Of a stretch of DNA of 39,655 nt, positions 6,862 to 14,062 are shown in pieces. This stretch comes from Alphaproteobacteria bacterium (GTDB lineage: Bacteria > Pseudomonadota > Alphaproteobacteria > Micavibrionales > Micavibrionaceae), in the NCBI GenBank assembly GCA_021741325.1, contig JAIOYC010000004.1, forward strand, positions 1 through 39,655, read 5' to 3'. The notes under the pieces are model-generated. The model made no database searches and was not told where the DNA came from. It saw only the letters and a program-made list of their open reading frames with translations. Every line of letters begins with the position of its first letter. Position 1 is the stretch's first letter. Both the position numbers and the translations under genes were made by a program.

Positions 6862-8440
6862 CCTTAATAGAGCAGTAGGGAGCTTGACGGCTTATCTGGA
6901 GAAAAACGGTTACAGCGTTCATTCAGGAGGTGGTGGGAAGACAAGTGACTTGAAGCCACAAAAAGAATTTCCAATCGAATTTCTTGATGAAGAATACATT
7001 ATTAAGAAAGCTATCGCATGGCTTGAAGATGAAGCGCCTATTGCTGAAGAAGGTAATGGCGGAAATGAAACTACTTTTAAAATTGCCTGCGAGCTTTCCA
7101 ATAGAGGCACTTCAGAGGGCAAGGCGCTTGAATTGATGCTTGAACACTGGAATGAGAACAAAGCTGACCCGCCGTGGGACCCCGAAGAACTTCAGTCCGT
7201 GATTAGAAACGCTTATAAATATAATAAGGGCGGTCTTGGATCGAAGCACCCACGTATGATTTTCAACCCTGTGGAAATCAAGCCGGATAGGAATGGTGAA
7301 CATCAAAATCGTTTTGCACCTATTTCATGGGAAGATATCGACAAGCTGCCGCGAAAAGCGCCTCTGATAAAAGGGTTGTTGGATTGTGGGGGAACCAGTG
7401 TTGTCTTTGGCCCGTCGAATTGCGGAAAAAGTTTTTTTGTTCTCGATATGGCGCTTCATGTTGCACTGGGGAAACTATGGAGTAGCCGAAAAATATGCCA
7501 AGGGGCCGTTGTATATATCGCGGCGGAAGGCGGTTTAGGGATCAGGGAGCGACTAGAAGCACTTTACAAGCATTATAAAATCAATAAAAAGCCACCACTT
7601 TACATTATCCCGATCAGCCCAGATTTCTGTAATTCTTCAAAGGATGTTGAAGAAATTATTGCCGCAATATCGGGCCTGTACAATGTTAAATTGATCGTGA
7701 TCGATACATTGAGCCGTGCTATGGCGGGTGGCAATGAGAACAGTCCCGATGATATGGGCGCATTTATAAGGAACTTTGAAAAACTCAAAGATGGAACCGG
7801 CGCGCATATTCTCATTATCCATCACAGCGGCAAAGATAATGCGCGGGGCGCGCGCGGCCATAGTTCCTTGAAGTGCGCAATTGATACAGAAATAGAAATT
7901 ACAAAAAATGGCGATAAGGATGAACAGATTGTAACGGCAGAAATTAAAAAGCAGCGGGACGGACGGACAGACGTTAAGTTCAGCTTTGTTCCTAAAGAAG
8001 TGCAGCTTGGGCAAGACGAGGATGGGGAATGGCTTTCATCCTGCGTTCTCATTCCGGTGGAGGGGGCCGGGCGCAACGTTAAAAAACTATCTGGTCAAAA
8101 GGGACGGGCCTTGAATATTTTGCATTATTGTATCGAAAAAGAAGGAAAAGAGCGCACAGTTAAAAAAGGCTCTCCGCCTGTCATGTGCGTGAAGATCGAG
8201 GAATTCCGCGATGCTCTAAAAAACGGAAATATTAGCAATGCGGACAATCCGGATAGCACCAGACGGATTATTGGGCGTCTCATAAATGACTTAAACGAAC
8301 TCGGGCTTTCCGATACTTACGGCGATCATATCTGGCTGGCGGAAAAACCCGGACAAACTGGGTCGAGCAATCTGCATCAAGCGGACGGACAGGACAAACC
8401 CTATAAGGGTTGTCCGTTGTCCCTTGATTGCTTAAATTAA
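6854..8440 (+). CDS. RepA-like hexameric helicase/ATPase with PriCT-like N-terminus
   Basis: This protein has 528 residues. Residues about 50-125 (ETTFKIACELSNRG, then LMLEHWNENKADPPWDPEEL) resemble the primase C-terminal helical domain that follows prim-pol. Residues about 178-380 form a RecA-like AAA_25/RepA ATPase: Walker A GPSNCGKS (186-193), YIAAEGG, Walker B LIVIDT (280-285) and the sensor region ILIIHHSGKDNARGARG. The C-terminal 120 residues look like a winged-helix tail. With the prim-pol it forms the initiator/helicase of the element. The start ATG overlaps the prim-pol stop (ATGGGTAG), so translation is probably coupled. Confidence 0.9.
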   Translation: MGSLNRAVGSLTAYLEKNGYSVHSGGGGKTSDLKPQKEFPIEFLDEEYIIKKAIAWLEDEAPIAEEGNGGNETTFKIACELSNRGTSEGKALELMLEHWNENKADPPWDPEELQSVIRNAYKYNKGGLGSKHPRMIFNPVEIKPDRNGEHQNRFAPISWEDIDKLPRKAPLIKGLLDCGGTSVVFGPSNCGKSFFVLDMALHVALGKLWSSRKICQGAVVYIAAEGGLGIRERLEALYKHYKINKKPPLYIIPISPDFCNSSKDVEEIIAAISGLYNVKLIVIDTLSRAMAGGNENSPDDMGAFIRNFEKLKDGTGAHILIIHHSGKDNARGARGHSSLKCAIDTEIEITKNGDKDEQIVTAEIKKQRDGRTDVKFSFVPKEVQLGQDEDGEWLSSCVLIPVEGAGRNVKKLSGQKGRALNILHYCIEKEGKERTVKKGSPPVMCVKIEEFRDALKNGNISNADNPDSTRRIIGRLINDLNELGLSDTYGDHIWLAEKPGQTGSSNLHQADGQDKPYKGCPLSLDCLN

Positions 8441-8441
8441 C

Positions 8442-8594
8442 ATGGTCAGAAAAATCAGTAGAAGTGAAAAACGCTCCTTTCATAAAGGAAATGAGAACAA
8501 AGTCTTTGTAATTTCAATAGCCAGAGTGGCCATAGGGTGCCTAAGCCTGTTCAGCACTAGCAAATGTTCTCACATAGGCATTGGTAGAAAATAA
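8442..8594 (+). CDS. Possible 50-residue basic peptide after the helicase
   Basis: An ATG starts 1 nt after the helicase stop and opens a 50-codon frame (MVRKISRSEKRSFHKGNENK at its N-terminus), with a basic N-terminal half and a mildly hydrophobic C-terminal half. No Shine-Dalgarno is visible, but termination-reinitiation coupling is possible. The stretch also contains short hairpins (for example 8475-8489), so it may simply be untranslated. I report it with low confidence. Confidence 0.2.
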   Translation: MVRKISRSEKRSFHKGNENKVFVISIARVAIGCLSLFSTSKCSHIGIGRK

Positions 8595-8654
8595 TAGCAT
8601 TTTGTCGCTTTTTCTTTATGCTGGGCCTTGGTCTGTGTACGGGCAGACTTGGGC

Positions 8655-8797
8655 TTAAGAACCCATGAATCCTAAGTGGCAGGCATGTGCCACTAAACAT
8701 GTCGCTTTCTCGGTCTATGACCGGGGGGCGGCAGTGTATGTCCAAGCCTCGCGGCTAAAGACTGTCGCGCCATTGTCTTAGGATTCATGGTTCTTAA
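8655..8797. repeat. Long inverted repeat (21 bp arms)
   Basis: Arm 8655-8676 pairs with arm 8777-8797 over 21 positions with one extra C in the left arm. The outer GGG (8651-8653) can also meet CCC (8800-8802). The 100-nt interior is not coding. No target-site duplication flanks it, so it does not look like an insertion-sequence remnant. Confidence 0.85.
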
Positions 8798-8833
8798 CTC
8801 CCGGTCGCCAGACCCGTACCGGCGATTTGGGAG
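8798..8833 (+). promoter_or_regulatory. Hairpin sequestering the Shine-Dalgarno of the gene at 8840
   Basis: CTCCC (8798-8802) pairs with GGGAG (8829-8833), which is the Shine-Dalgarno of the ATG at 8840. Inside, TCGCC (8805-8809) pairs with GGCGA (8821-8825), leaving an 11-nt loop that holds CCCGTAC. Because the loop can pair with loop A at 8637-8643, and CCC 8800-8802 can alternatively pair with GGG 8651-8653, ribosome access could switch with folding of the upstream element. Confidence 0.6.
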
Positions 8834-8839
8834 CATAGA

Positions 8840-9793
8840 ATGAAAATCATAGATAAACTTGATACACCTTTTAAGAGGCTGTCGATTTTGACAGCTCTGG
8901 TGGGACTTATTGTTCTCATTTCTTCATTTTCTATATGGCTGATAAATTCGTACCCCATAACGCTGCTACAAAAAAATTACGTTTACGCATGGCGAACCGA
9001 TGGAGGCAAGCTAAAAGAAAAGGTATGGCGCGTTGACGGAAAATGCGTGTCGGATAAATTAATCCCGTTTATCGATAAAGCTCAGCGTGAATTGAGCGAT
9101 AGAGAAAGTGAGATTTTTGCGCTTGAGAATAAGGATAATGAAAATTCGATTGAAACGATTATAAATAGAAATTTAACTCAAGAAATCGCTTTAAAAGAGA
9201 GAAGGCTACAAATTCAAACACAGCTAAATCTTTTAAAAAGCCATGTTAGTCATTACTTGGGCAACCCGGCCGTAAGCGAAAGTGAATACGCTTTAAACAA
9301 AAATTCGGATTACCAAAACGCCATTAAAATGTTGGCAGAAGGCGGGTTTTCCGAGCAGGAAATTCTTGATTGGATTGAGGAGCGGGGCTTACCCCGAACA
9401 GCGTGCATAGTTGGCGGTATAGGGCATAAGCCTGTGGCGTGTAACACTCTTGAAGATAATTTTGAAGAAAACGCACAAAACTCATTATTGAAATCATTAA
9501 ATTCTTTCGACCTATCGAAGGAAGAAAAAAGCGCTATAAAATCAGAGTGCGTTGAAGAAGCGGAAATCTCGTTTGTCCCCACGCAATCATATTACGTTTC
9601 AGATTTGTCGAAATGGTTGGATAATAATTCTTTTGTAATCTGGCTTGGTGTTATCCTTGTAATCTGTGGCGCGGCAGGGTCGGTCTTTTATAACCGCTCT
9701 CGCGCCCTCTACAATCGAATCCTACGCCCTGCCAAGTACTTTCTCCAAAAACTCTTGCGCTGGATCAAAACGGGTAAAATTGACGGTCAGTAG
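8840..9793 (+). CDS. Two-TM membrane protein with central coiled coil, unknown function
   Basis: This 317-residue protein has one predicted membrane helix near the N-terminus (about 15-36), a long soluble middle part with a charged helical region likely to form a coiled coil (about 78-135), and a second membrane helix (about 265-284) followed by a basic tail. Both termini should face the cytoplasm and the 230-residue middle part the periplasm. It contains four cysteines in that part (Cys69, 189, 201 and 237), compatible with disulfides. I do not recognise a family. Its Shine-Dalgarno GGGAG is buried in the hairpin of the structured element just upstream. It could be element cargo (exclusion or defence) or a growth-inhibiting membrane protein under RNA control, but that is inference. 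Confidence 0.8.
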   Translation: MKIIDKLDTPFKRLSILTALVGLIVLISSFSIWLINSYPITLLQKNYVYAWRTDGGKLKEKVWRVDGKCVSDKLIPFIDKAQRELSDRESEIFALENKDNENSIETIINRNLTQEIALKERRLQIQTQLNLLKSHVSHYLGNPAVSESEYALNKNSDYQNAIKMLAEGGFSEQEILDWIEERGLPRTACIVGGIGHKPVACNTLEDNFEENAQNSLLKSLNSFDLSKEEKSAIKSECVEEAEISFVPTQSYYVSDLSKWLDNNSFVIWLGVILVICGAAGSVFYNRSRALYNRILRPAKYFLQKLLRWIKTGKIDGQ

Positions 9794-9901
9794 GTCTTTT
9801 GTGAAAAAGCCTATAGTAGGGGCCGGGTTTTGAGGGCAATGAAATAGAATTATGGATAGACAGAACATGAACTGGAAATCGAATGGAAAAACGGCGTATT
9901 C

Positions 9902-10012
9902 ATGCTTGCTCAAAACACAATCGGACAAAATTCACAAGACCGCGAGATTTATGCTGAAACTGCGTATTTATTAGCCCTTGAAAAGTTACAGCAGCGGGGA
10001 CAGAGAGCTTGA
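9902..10012 (+). pseudogene. Short coding-looking remnant downstream of the membrane protein
   Basis: The 360-nt stretch 9794-10153 has no full gene. A frame opening after a TAG at 9857 and ending with TGA at 10012 encodes acidic/hydrophilic sequence with protein-like composition (from the ATG at 9902: MLAQNTIGQNSQDREIY...). It has no Shine-Dalgarno, so it looks like the 3' remnant of a small gene. A hairpin CTTGAT/ATCAAG (10008-10027) overlaps its stop. A perfect TTGTCA-TGT-TGACAA palindrome sits at 10113-10127, just beyond the methyltransferase stop. Confidence 0.3.
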
Positions 10013-10153
10013 TACAAAAAAATCAAGCAAGCTACGTCGCCTCGTTGATTAAGGGCATGTAGGAAACCAAGGGTATAAGTATTTTTTATTTTTTCTGCGT
10101 TCGTTTCCCTTGTTGTCATGTTGACAAAACTAAAGACGACAAACAATATCGGT

Positions 10154-11035
10154 TTATGCTGTGCGGTATTGAGGCCTATTTGCTTGTCGACCTCTTATCT
10201 CGAGAGGCAGGCGCAATCCTTTCGAGGCTATAAGAAGCTCGGAGCCAACGCGCTTTGTCTGAATGGAATAATTTATATCAAACAAAAATTGCCGACGGTC
10301 CGCATAGAGGTCTTTTATCTCCGGGGTGTAATCGTAAGTCACAATCCACGGATGCCTCAGCTTTAAAATTGTTTTGGCCACGGCCGCATGTTCATCTGTG
10401 CCGTAATAGTTTGCATACAACGCTGATCCTTTATTGAAGTAAGGAGGGTCAATACAAAAAAACGTATCGTCCGGCAGCGTTTTTTGCGACTGCTTCATAA
10501 ACTCTATCGCATCGAGATTGCTTAGATGAATCCGGTTGCGATATTTTGCAATCCGCGCAATGCGCCCCTTCAACTCCTGGCGATTGAAACGGCAATCAAT
10601 TTTGTAATCTCCCGTTTGGGATAAGCCTCCTATGATCCCTGCGCCTTTAATAATTCCAGAGCGATTGGTTCTATTCAGAAAGAAAGTCGCAAACGCAAGT
10701 CGAAGGATATCCCTCTTGCTCGATTGGCTATAAATTTTCTTTTGCCGCTGCCATTCTTCGACGGTAACGGGCGTAGTTTCCACTAACTCTATAAATTCGT
10801 CAGTTCTGTCGAGCACACACTTCCAGAAAGACCAGATAGAAACGTCTAAATCGTTTATATGAATGTCACTGACATGCCCGCCATACAGCAGCGCCAACGC
10901 CAGCCCGCATCCCCCGGCGTAAGGTTCGACGTAATGCCCGCGCTCTAAACGGTTCTCTTGAAGGATACTGGATACCAGATCATGCAGGCAGGACTTTCCG
11001 CCGGGGTATCGCAGTGGTGAGGTTGCCTTTGCCAT
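10154..11035 (-). CDS. D12-class (Dam-like) N6-adenine DNA methyltransferase
   Basis: This 293-residue enzyme has the D12-class motif order: motif X RYPGGK (residues 9-14), motif I VEPYAGGCG (36-44, AdoMet binding), a middle target-recognition region with FLNRTNRSGI, and motif IV DPPY (196-199, catalytic). Family members methylate adenine at short palindromes such as GATC or GATATC, and the target here cannot be deduced. No restriction endonuclease gene accompanies it. It lies 66 nt downstream of the ParB/Srx gene on the same strand, so the two form an operon. Possible roles are protection of the element DNA, gene regulation, or the modification half of a defence pair. Confidence 0.9.
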   Translation of the reverse strand: MAKATSPLRYPGGKSCLHDLVSSILQENRLERGHYVEPYAGGCGLALALLYGGHVSDIHINDLDVSIWSFWKCVLDRTDEFIELVETTPVTVEEWQRQKKIYSQSSKRDILRLAFATFFLNRTNRSGIIKGAGIIGGLSQTGDYKIDCRFNRQELKGRIARIAKYRNRIHLSNLDAIEFMKQSQKTLPDDTFFCIDPPYFNKGSALYANYYGTDEHAAVAKTILKLRHPWIVTYDYTPEIKDLYADRRQFLFDINYSIQTKRVGSELLIASKGLRLPLEIRGRQANRPQYRTA

Positions 11036-11101
11036 GCCTAAAACGCTTGTCTTCCATAGGTTTCAAGGCATTATAACAAAAAGCAATTCTCACGGCCAGC
11101 T

Positions 11102-12379
11102 TTATTTTCCTTTGGCTTCCTCTGCTAATTTGCAGATGACTTCTTTCAGAGTGTCCATATCATTGGCGAGTTGTTCTCCGTTGAAAGTCGCGGACTTATC
11201 GCTATGTTTCGTCGTGTTTCCGCAGTCTGAAATTCTACCCACTGCTTGCCGAATTGAATTGACGCTTTCTCTGGCGGTGAGGCCCAGTGCGTTGAGTTTA
11301 CTTTTGCTCAAGTAGTCTGGAAAGGAGGTATTGGAATTGCGTCCGGCGCGCGCGGTCAAAGATTCAAAAAATGACCACACCCCCACTGAAATAAGCGGCG
11401 TATGTTTTTCGAGAAGAATATCACAAAGGGAGTGGTATATATGCTCCAACTTATAGCTTGGTATCTCTTTTAATTTTTCAGCAATTTCTTCTTCATAAGG
11501 GATGCTGGTGGGCCTATCCGGTTTCTTCGGGGCTTTACGCTTCTTTTTTCGTGCGCCGGGCGCAGCTGATAAAGATTCCGGAGTCTCGCGTTTTCCTGTC
11601 AGTCCCTTGGTGGCTCCAAGGCTTCTGGAATATTTCTTAATATCCTCTGCATTAGCACGGGAATTTGCACCACCACTCACCAAATCATCCATGAATTTTT
11701 TGAGTAAAATATCGAAATCGGCTTTTGGCCTATCGCGGGAAATGTCTTCAAGATTGCTGGTATCAATTCCAAGAGTCTCTCGCAGGAAGGCATTACCCAG
11801 ATAACGCTGCGCCGTCGTAAGTTTCCCTTTTCGATCTTCTCCTTTTAGAAAGCCTTCCTTTTCTGCATAGTCGAGAATAGCCTGCGCCACCACATTCTTC
11901 TTGTCGCCTATATGGCGGGTTTTTTGTTCCGCGTTCCACGGTTTCCGTCCGATGCCGCCTTGTACACCTCCATGTATCCTGTCGAGCCACGAATCCACCA
12001 AAGCTTTATCGGTAAATACGACCCCAAGTACCTTGGTTACCGAAGAAAATCCTTCTGCCAATTTCTTAAAATCCTTGCGCTGGTTGGCAGGTGCCAGGTC
12101 TGGATCATTCAAAAGTTTGATTGCGCACATACGCCGGTTGCCTTCGGCAACCACAAAGGAAAGCGAGCGGGATTTCGACTTTCCCTTTTCCAACGGCATC
12201 AACGCAAAAACTTCCAATGGATTTAATCCCATCTTCACTATATCCTTAGCGAGCGCGTATACTTGTTCTTCTCGGCAAAGGTATTCGATCACTTCTCCCT
12301 CAGTTTTGTACGGCTCGTGCCGGGGGTTTGAGCGGTCGAGAAAAATACGGTCAGCGGAAATTGTTTGTATATTAGTCAT
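11102..12379 (-). CDS. ParB/Srx-domain protein with helical, HEPN-like C-terminus
   Basis: This protein has 425 residues. The N-terminal 110 residues fit the ParB/Srx-like nucleotide-handling fold: ISADRIFLDRSNPR (the NPR motif), then IVKMGLNPLE and FVVAEGNRRMCAIKLL (the GNRR motif). Next comes a W/H-rich linker (HGGVQGGIGRKPW), a helical segment, a Lys-rich hinge (GARKKKRKAPKKP, about 283-296) and a helical C-terminus that ends in a GNTTKHS block. That block is reminiscent of HEPN-type RNxxxH motifs, but with Gly in place of Arg. It is not a chromosome-partition ParB, as it lacks a classical HTH and ParA partner. AAGGA precedes the ATG. It is co-transcribed with the methyltransferase. A role in defence or DNA modification is inferred. 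Confidence 0.78.
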   Translation of the reverse strand: MTNIQTISADRIFLDRSNPRHEPYKTEGEVIEYLCREEQVYALAKDIVKMGLNPLEVFALMPLEKGKSKSRSLSFVVAEGNRRMCAIKLLNDPDLAPANQRKDFKKLAEGFSSVTKVLGVVFTDKALVDSWLDRIHGGVQGGIGRKPWNAEQKTRHIGDKKNVVAQAILDYAEKEGFLKGEDRKGKLTTAQRYLGNAFLRETLGIDTSNLEDISRDRPKADFDILLKKFMDDLVSGGANSRANAEDIKKYSRSLGATKGLTGKRETPESLSAAPGARKKKRKAPKKPDRPTSIPYEEEIAEKLKEIPSYKLEHIYHSLCDILLEKHTPLISVGVWSFFESLTARAGRNSNTSFPDYLSKSKLNALGLTARESVNSIRQAVGRISDCGNTTKHSDKSATFNGEQLANDMDTLKEVICKLAEEAKGK

Positions 12380-12450
12380 TCGTATTTCCTTAAAAAGATT
12401 AATAAATCAACCTAAGATGGAACGAATGAAAAGGCTACTAAAAACGGAAG

Positions 12451-12582
12451 CTAAAGTAAGGCGTATTTTAAAACTGCATATTTTTCCGTGCCGGTAGGCG
12501 CGTGTTTTAGCGCAGGAATTTGGCTCCCTCCAGGGGGCGGTTCATCGCGATTGAATCCTCCCAGCGGATGTGGTTTATTCAT
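12451..12582 (-). CDS. Possible 43-residue proline-rich peptide ahead of the ParB/MTase operon
   Basis: An ATG with a good GAGGGAG Shine-Dalgarno (leftward) opens 43 codons (MNKPHPLGGFNRDEPPPGGS at its N-terminus). It stops 71 nt before the ParB/Srx start. Pro and Gly dominate and no domain is visible. It may be a leader or a small operon protein. Confidence 0.35.
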   Translation of the reverse strand: MNKPHPLGGFNRDEPPPGGSQIPALKHAPTGTEKYAVLKYALL

Positions 12583-12622
12583 CGGTGTTCTCCCTCGTTC
12601 ATTACGGCCTCAAAATCGAATG

Positions 12623-12642
12623 TGGGGGCAGATTTGGGGGCA
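12623..12642 (+). repeat. TGGGGGCA pair inside the right end (candidate arm-type sites)
   Basis: There are copies at 12623-12630 and 12635-12642, 12 nt apart like the first two copies at the left end. They lie 59 nt inside the right core repeat, which suits binding by the N-terminal domain of the integrase. Confidence 0.65.
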
Positions 12643-12700
12643 GACGGGAAATTCACATCGGGCTAAACTGATTCCAATCAAAGCCTTAGATTTTAAATGT

Positions 12701-12719
12701 GATTCCCTTCACCGCTCCA
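12701..12719 (+). repeat. attR core (imperfect copy of the tRNA-Gly end)
   Basis: GATTCCCTTCACCGCTCCA equals the attL core except for one deleted C in the CCC run. Beyond it, the sequence returns to the chromosomal intergenic region before the OmpA-like gene. Confidence 0.75.
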
Positions 12720-12849
12720 CATGCCTTTCCCAAGCCCTTCTGATCCCTGCATTCGTAAAAAAGCCCTTAAATGTTGACCCAGGGACGGATTTTGATTATG
12801 GGCTGCCTGACGGTAAGCCACCAAAAAAATTGAAAGATTTACCCATGAA

Positions 12850-12879
12850 AAAAGCCGGGACCTTCCAGTCCCGGCTTTT
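12850..12879 (-). terminator. Rho-independent terminator of the OmpA-like lipoprotein gene
   Basis: A 12-bp perfect stem, AAAAGCCGGGAC (12850-12861) with GTCCCGGCTTTT (12868-12879), has a 6-nt loop. In the leftward direction it ends in a run of T. It lies 21 nt past the stop codon of the lipoprotein gene. Confidence 0.9.
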
Positions 12880-12899
12880 GATGATTATAAGCTGCACTC

Positions 12900-13805
12900 T
12901 TAGTTGAAGGAGATGTTCGCGCGGCGATTGGCCGGCTCGCGAACACCGTCAGGCGTGGGAACCAGAGGCTCGTCCTCACCCTTCGCGTCGACGGCCAGCA
13001 TCGCGGGATCAATCCCGCGCTGGATCAGTGCCTCACGCACAGCATTCGCACGCTTGAAAGCAAGACGCTGGTTGTAATCGCGCGGACCCGATTTGTCGGC
13101 ATGGCCTACGACGTTCACACTCTGGGGCGGATTTTTTGCCACTTCCTGAGCCACAGCGTCAAGGACATTAAGAGCTCCGGCTGTCAGCTCAGTCGAATCC
13201 CAGTTAAAGAATACAAGGTACATTGCATTCTCGGCAACCATCGGGGCTCCCGCATCCACGCCAAAGGGTCCGGCATCCGCCACGGGGGCAGGAGCCGCTG
13301 GCGCGACCGGAGGCGCATTCGCTTCGAGCTGGTTCATGGCGTCCATAAATTCGTTTTTGCAACCCATATTGCCTGAGTCGCTCCAGTTTTCTTCCTGGCC
13401 TTCGATCCAGCAGTCAAACTTGGCCTGCGCGCGCGCGGCAACTTCCGGCATCGTCTCACGTGCGCCCATATCATAGGCGAGGATCAGACGACCACGGGCG
13501 GCACCAAGTTCAGCGATATGCTGCTCGTCCAGGTTCCAGTCGGCAATCGGCTCGGGCAGGACAACTTCTCCGCCAGCCGCGGCCAAGCCCTTACGGGCGA
13601 AGTGCAAGGCATCGGGATAATCGAACATGTCCTTGAGCTCGGAATTTGCAAAAGTGCGATATTCACCGGCCAGAGCCTGCGTGAAAGGACTGCCCACGGC
13701 CTGAGCCTCGTTCAGGGCATCAACCTCGCTAAAGCTCGTGAAAGCCGTACAGCCTCCCAGAACCATAATCCCTAAAACCAGAAATGCAGTGCGCAGCGTG
13801 TTCAT
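12900..13805 (-). CDS. OmpA-family outer-membrane lipoprotein
   Basis: This is a 301-residue lipoprotein with a signal ending in the lipobox LGGC (MNTLRTAFLVLGIMVLGGC), so Cys19 should be acylated. The middle part is variable, with an Ala/Pro linker (PPVAPAAPAPVADAG). The C-terminal 105 residues form an OmpA/MotB peptidoglycan-binding domain: YLVFFNWDS, a VVGHADKSGPRDYNQRLAFKRA block and the terminal EPANRRANISF. The start at 13805 is supported by GAGGGAG 6 nt upstream, while the longer frame from 13820 is not. The protein should tether the outer membrane to peptidoglycan, like Pal, but no tol genes are adjacent. A strong terminator follows. Confidence 0.9.
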   Translation of the reverse strand: MNTLRTAFLVLGIMVLGGCTAFTSFSEVDALNEAQAVGSPFTQALAGEYRTFANSELKDMFDYPDALHFARKGLAAAGGEVVLPEPIADWNLDEQHIAELGAARGRLILAYDMGARETMPEVAARAQAKFDCWIEGQEENWSDSGNMGCKNEFMDAMNQLEANAPPVAPAAPAPVADAGPFGVDAGAPMVAENAMYLVFFNWDSTELTAGALNVLDAVAQEVAKNPPQSVNVVGHADKSGPRDYNQRLAFKRANAVREALIQRGIDPAMLAVDAKGEDEPLVPTPDGVREPANRRANISFN

Positions 13806-14062
13806 TAAGTGCTCCCTCAAACTAACTGTTGGCGAAATTTAAGTCCTAAAAGTCCATATATTTATGTTGTAGCTCTATGGGTTTAATCATACGGAACCCA
13901 AATGTAAAGAAGTGTTATGCATTTTTGAGGCAAATTTTTTCACAGTTTTAACAGCTAGCCCTGGAAATAATTCTTGACATATCTTTCACAAGCGAGGAAG
14001 TTCTGCGCTGGATTTCTTAGCCTTTGCTAAAAATCATCAAAAAACCCAAGGAGTTCAAAACA

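Larger units (their letters stand above)
8631..8833 (+). ncRNA. Candidate multibranched structured RNA with potential kissing loops
   Basis: The secondary structure is readable by eye. Hairpin A is GTCTG/CAGAC (8631-8648, 8-nt loop). Stem P1 pairs 8655-8676 with 8777-8797 (21 bp, C8662 bulged). Inside P1 are P2 TGGCA/TGCCA (8677-8692), P3 CGGTC/GACCG (8711-8723, loop TAT) and P4 GCGGCAGT/ACTGTCGC (8728-8735 with 8761-8768), which is closed internally by P5 AGCC-TCGC-GGCT (8745-8756). Hairpin B is 8798-8833. Loop A GTACGGG (8637-8643) is complementary to loop B CCCGTAC (8813-8819). P4 contains a G-U pair only if the + strand is the RNA. I match it to no known RNA class. It could alternatively be a DNA-level origin or cruciform. 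Confidence 0.6.
3480..12719. mobile_element. Integrated satellite-like element in tRNA-Gly (int, AlpA-type HTH, prim-pol/helicase, ParB-MTase cargo)
   Basis: The boundaries are a 20-nt tRNA 3' segment (3480-3499) and a 19-nt near copy at 12701-12719 that lacks one C. An integrase gene lies next to the left end, and TGGGGGCA repeats lie inside both ends. The interior is visibly richer in A and T than the flanks and has no housekeeping genes. The gene order (integrase, AlpA-like HTH, small protein, prim-pol, RepA-like ATPase, accessory genes) matches P4-like integrative elements and phage satellites. There are no capsid, terminase or conjugation genes, so any transfer would need a helper. Confidence 0.88.

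Noticed and set aside
8655-8797. Integron attC site or retron msr-msd
   Set aside because: The arms lack the attC core sites, no cassette integrase is present, and no reverse transcriptase gene is anywhere in the window.
8655-8797. Miniature inverted-repeat transposon
   Set aside because: There is no target-site duplication at the outer ends, and pairing continues beyond the arms into the flanking hairpins, which a simple insertion would not explain.
11102-12379. Chromosome-partition ParB
   Set aside because: No ParA neighbour, no parS-like site and no central HTH typical of partition ParB. Only the ParB/Srx fold region matches.
11901-12497. Long rightward open frame antisense to the ParB/Srx gene
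   Set aside because: The opposite strand carries recognisable NPR and GNRR motifs and a Shine-Dalgarno. This frame has none.
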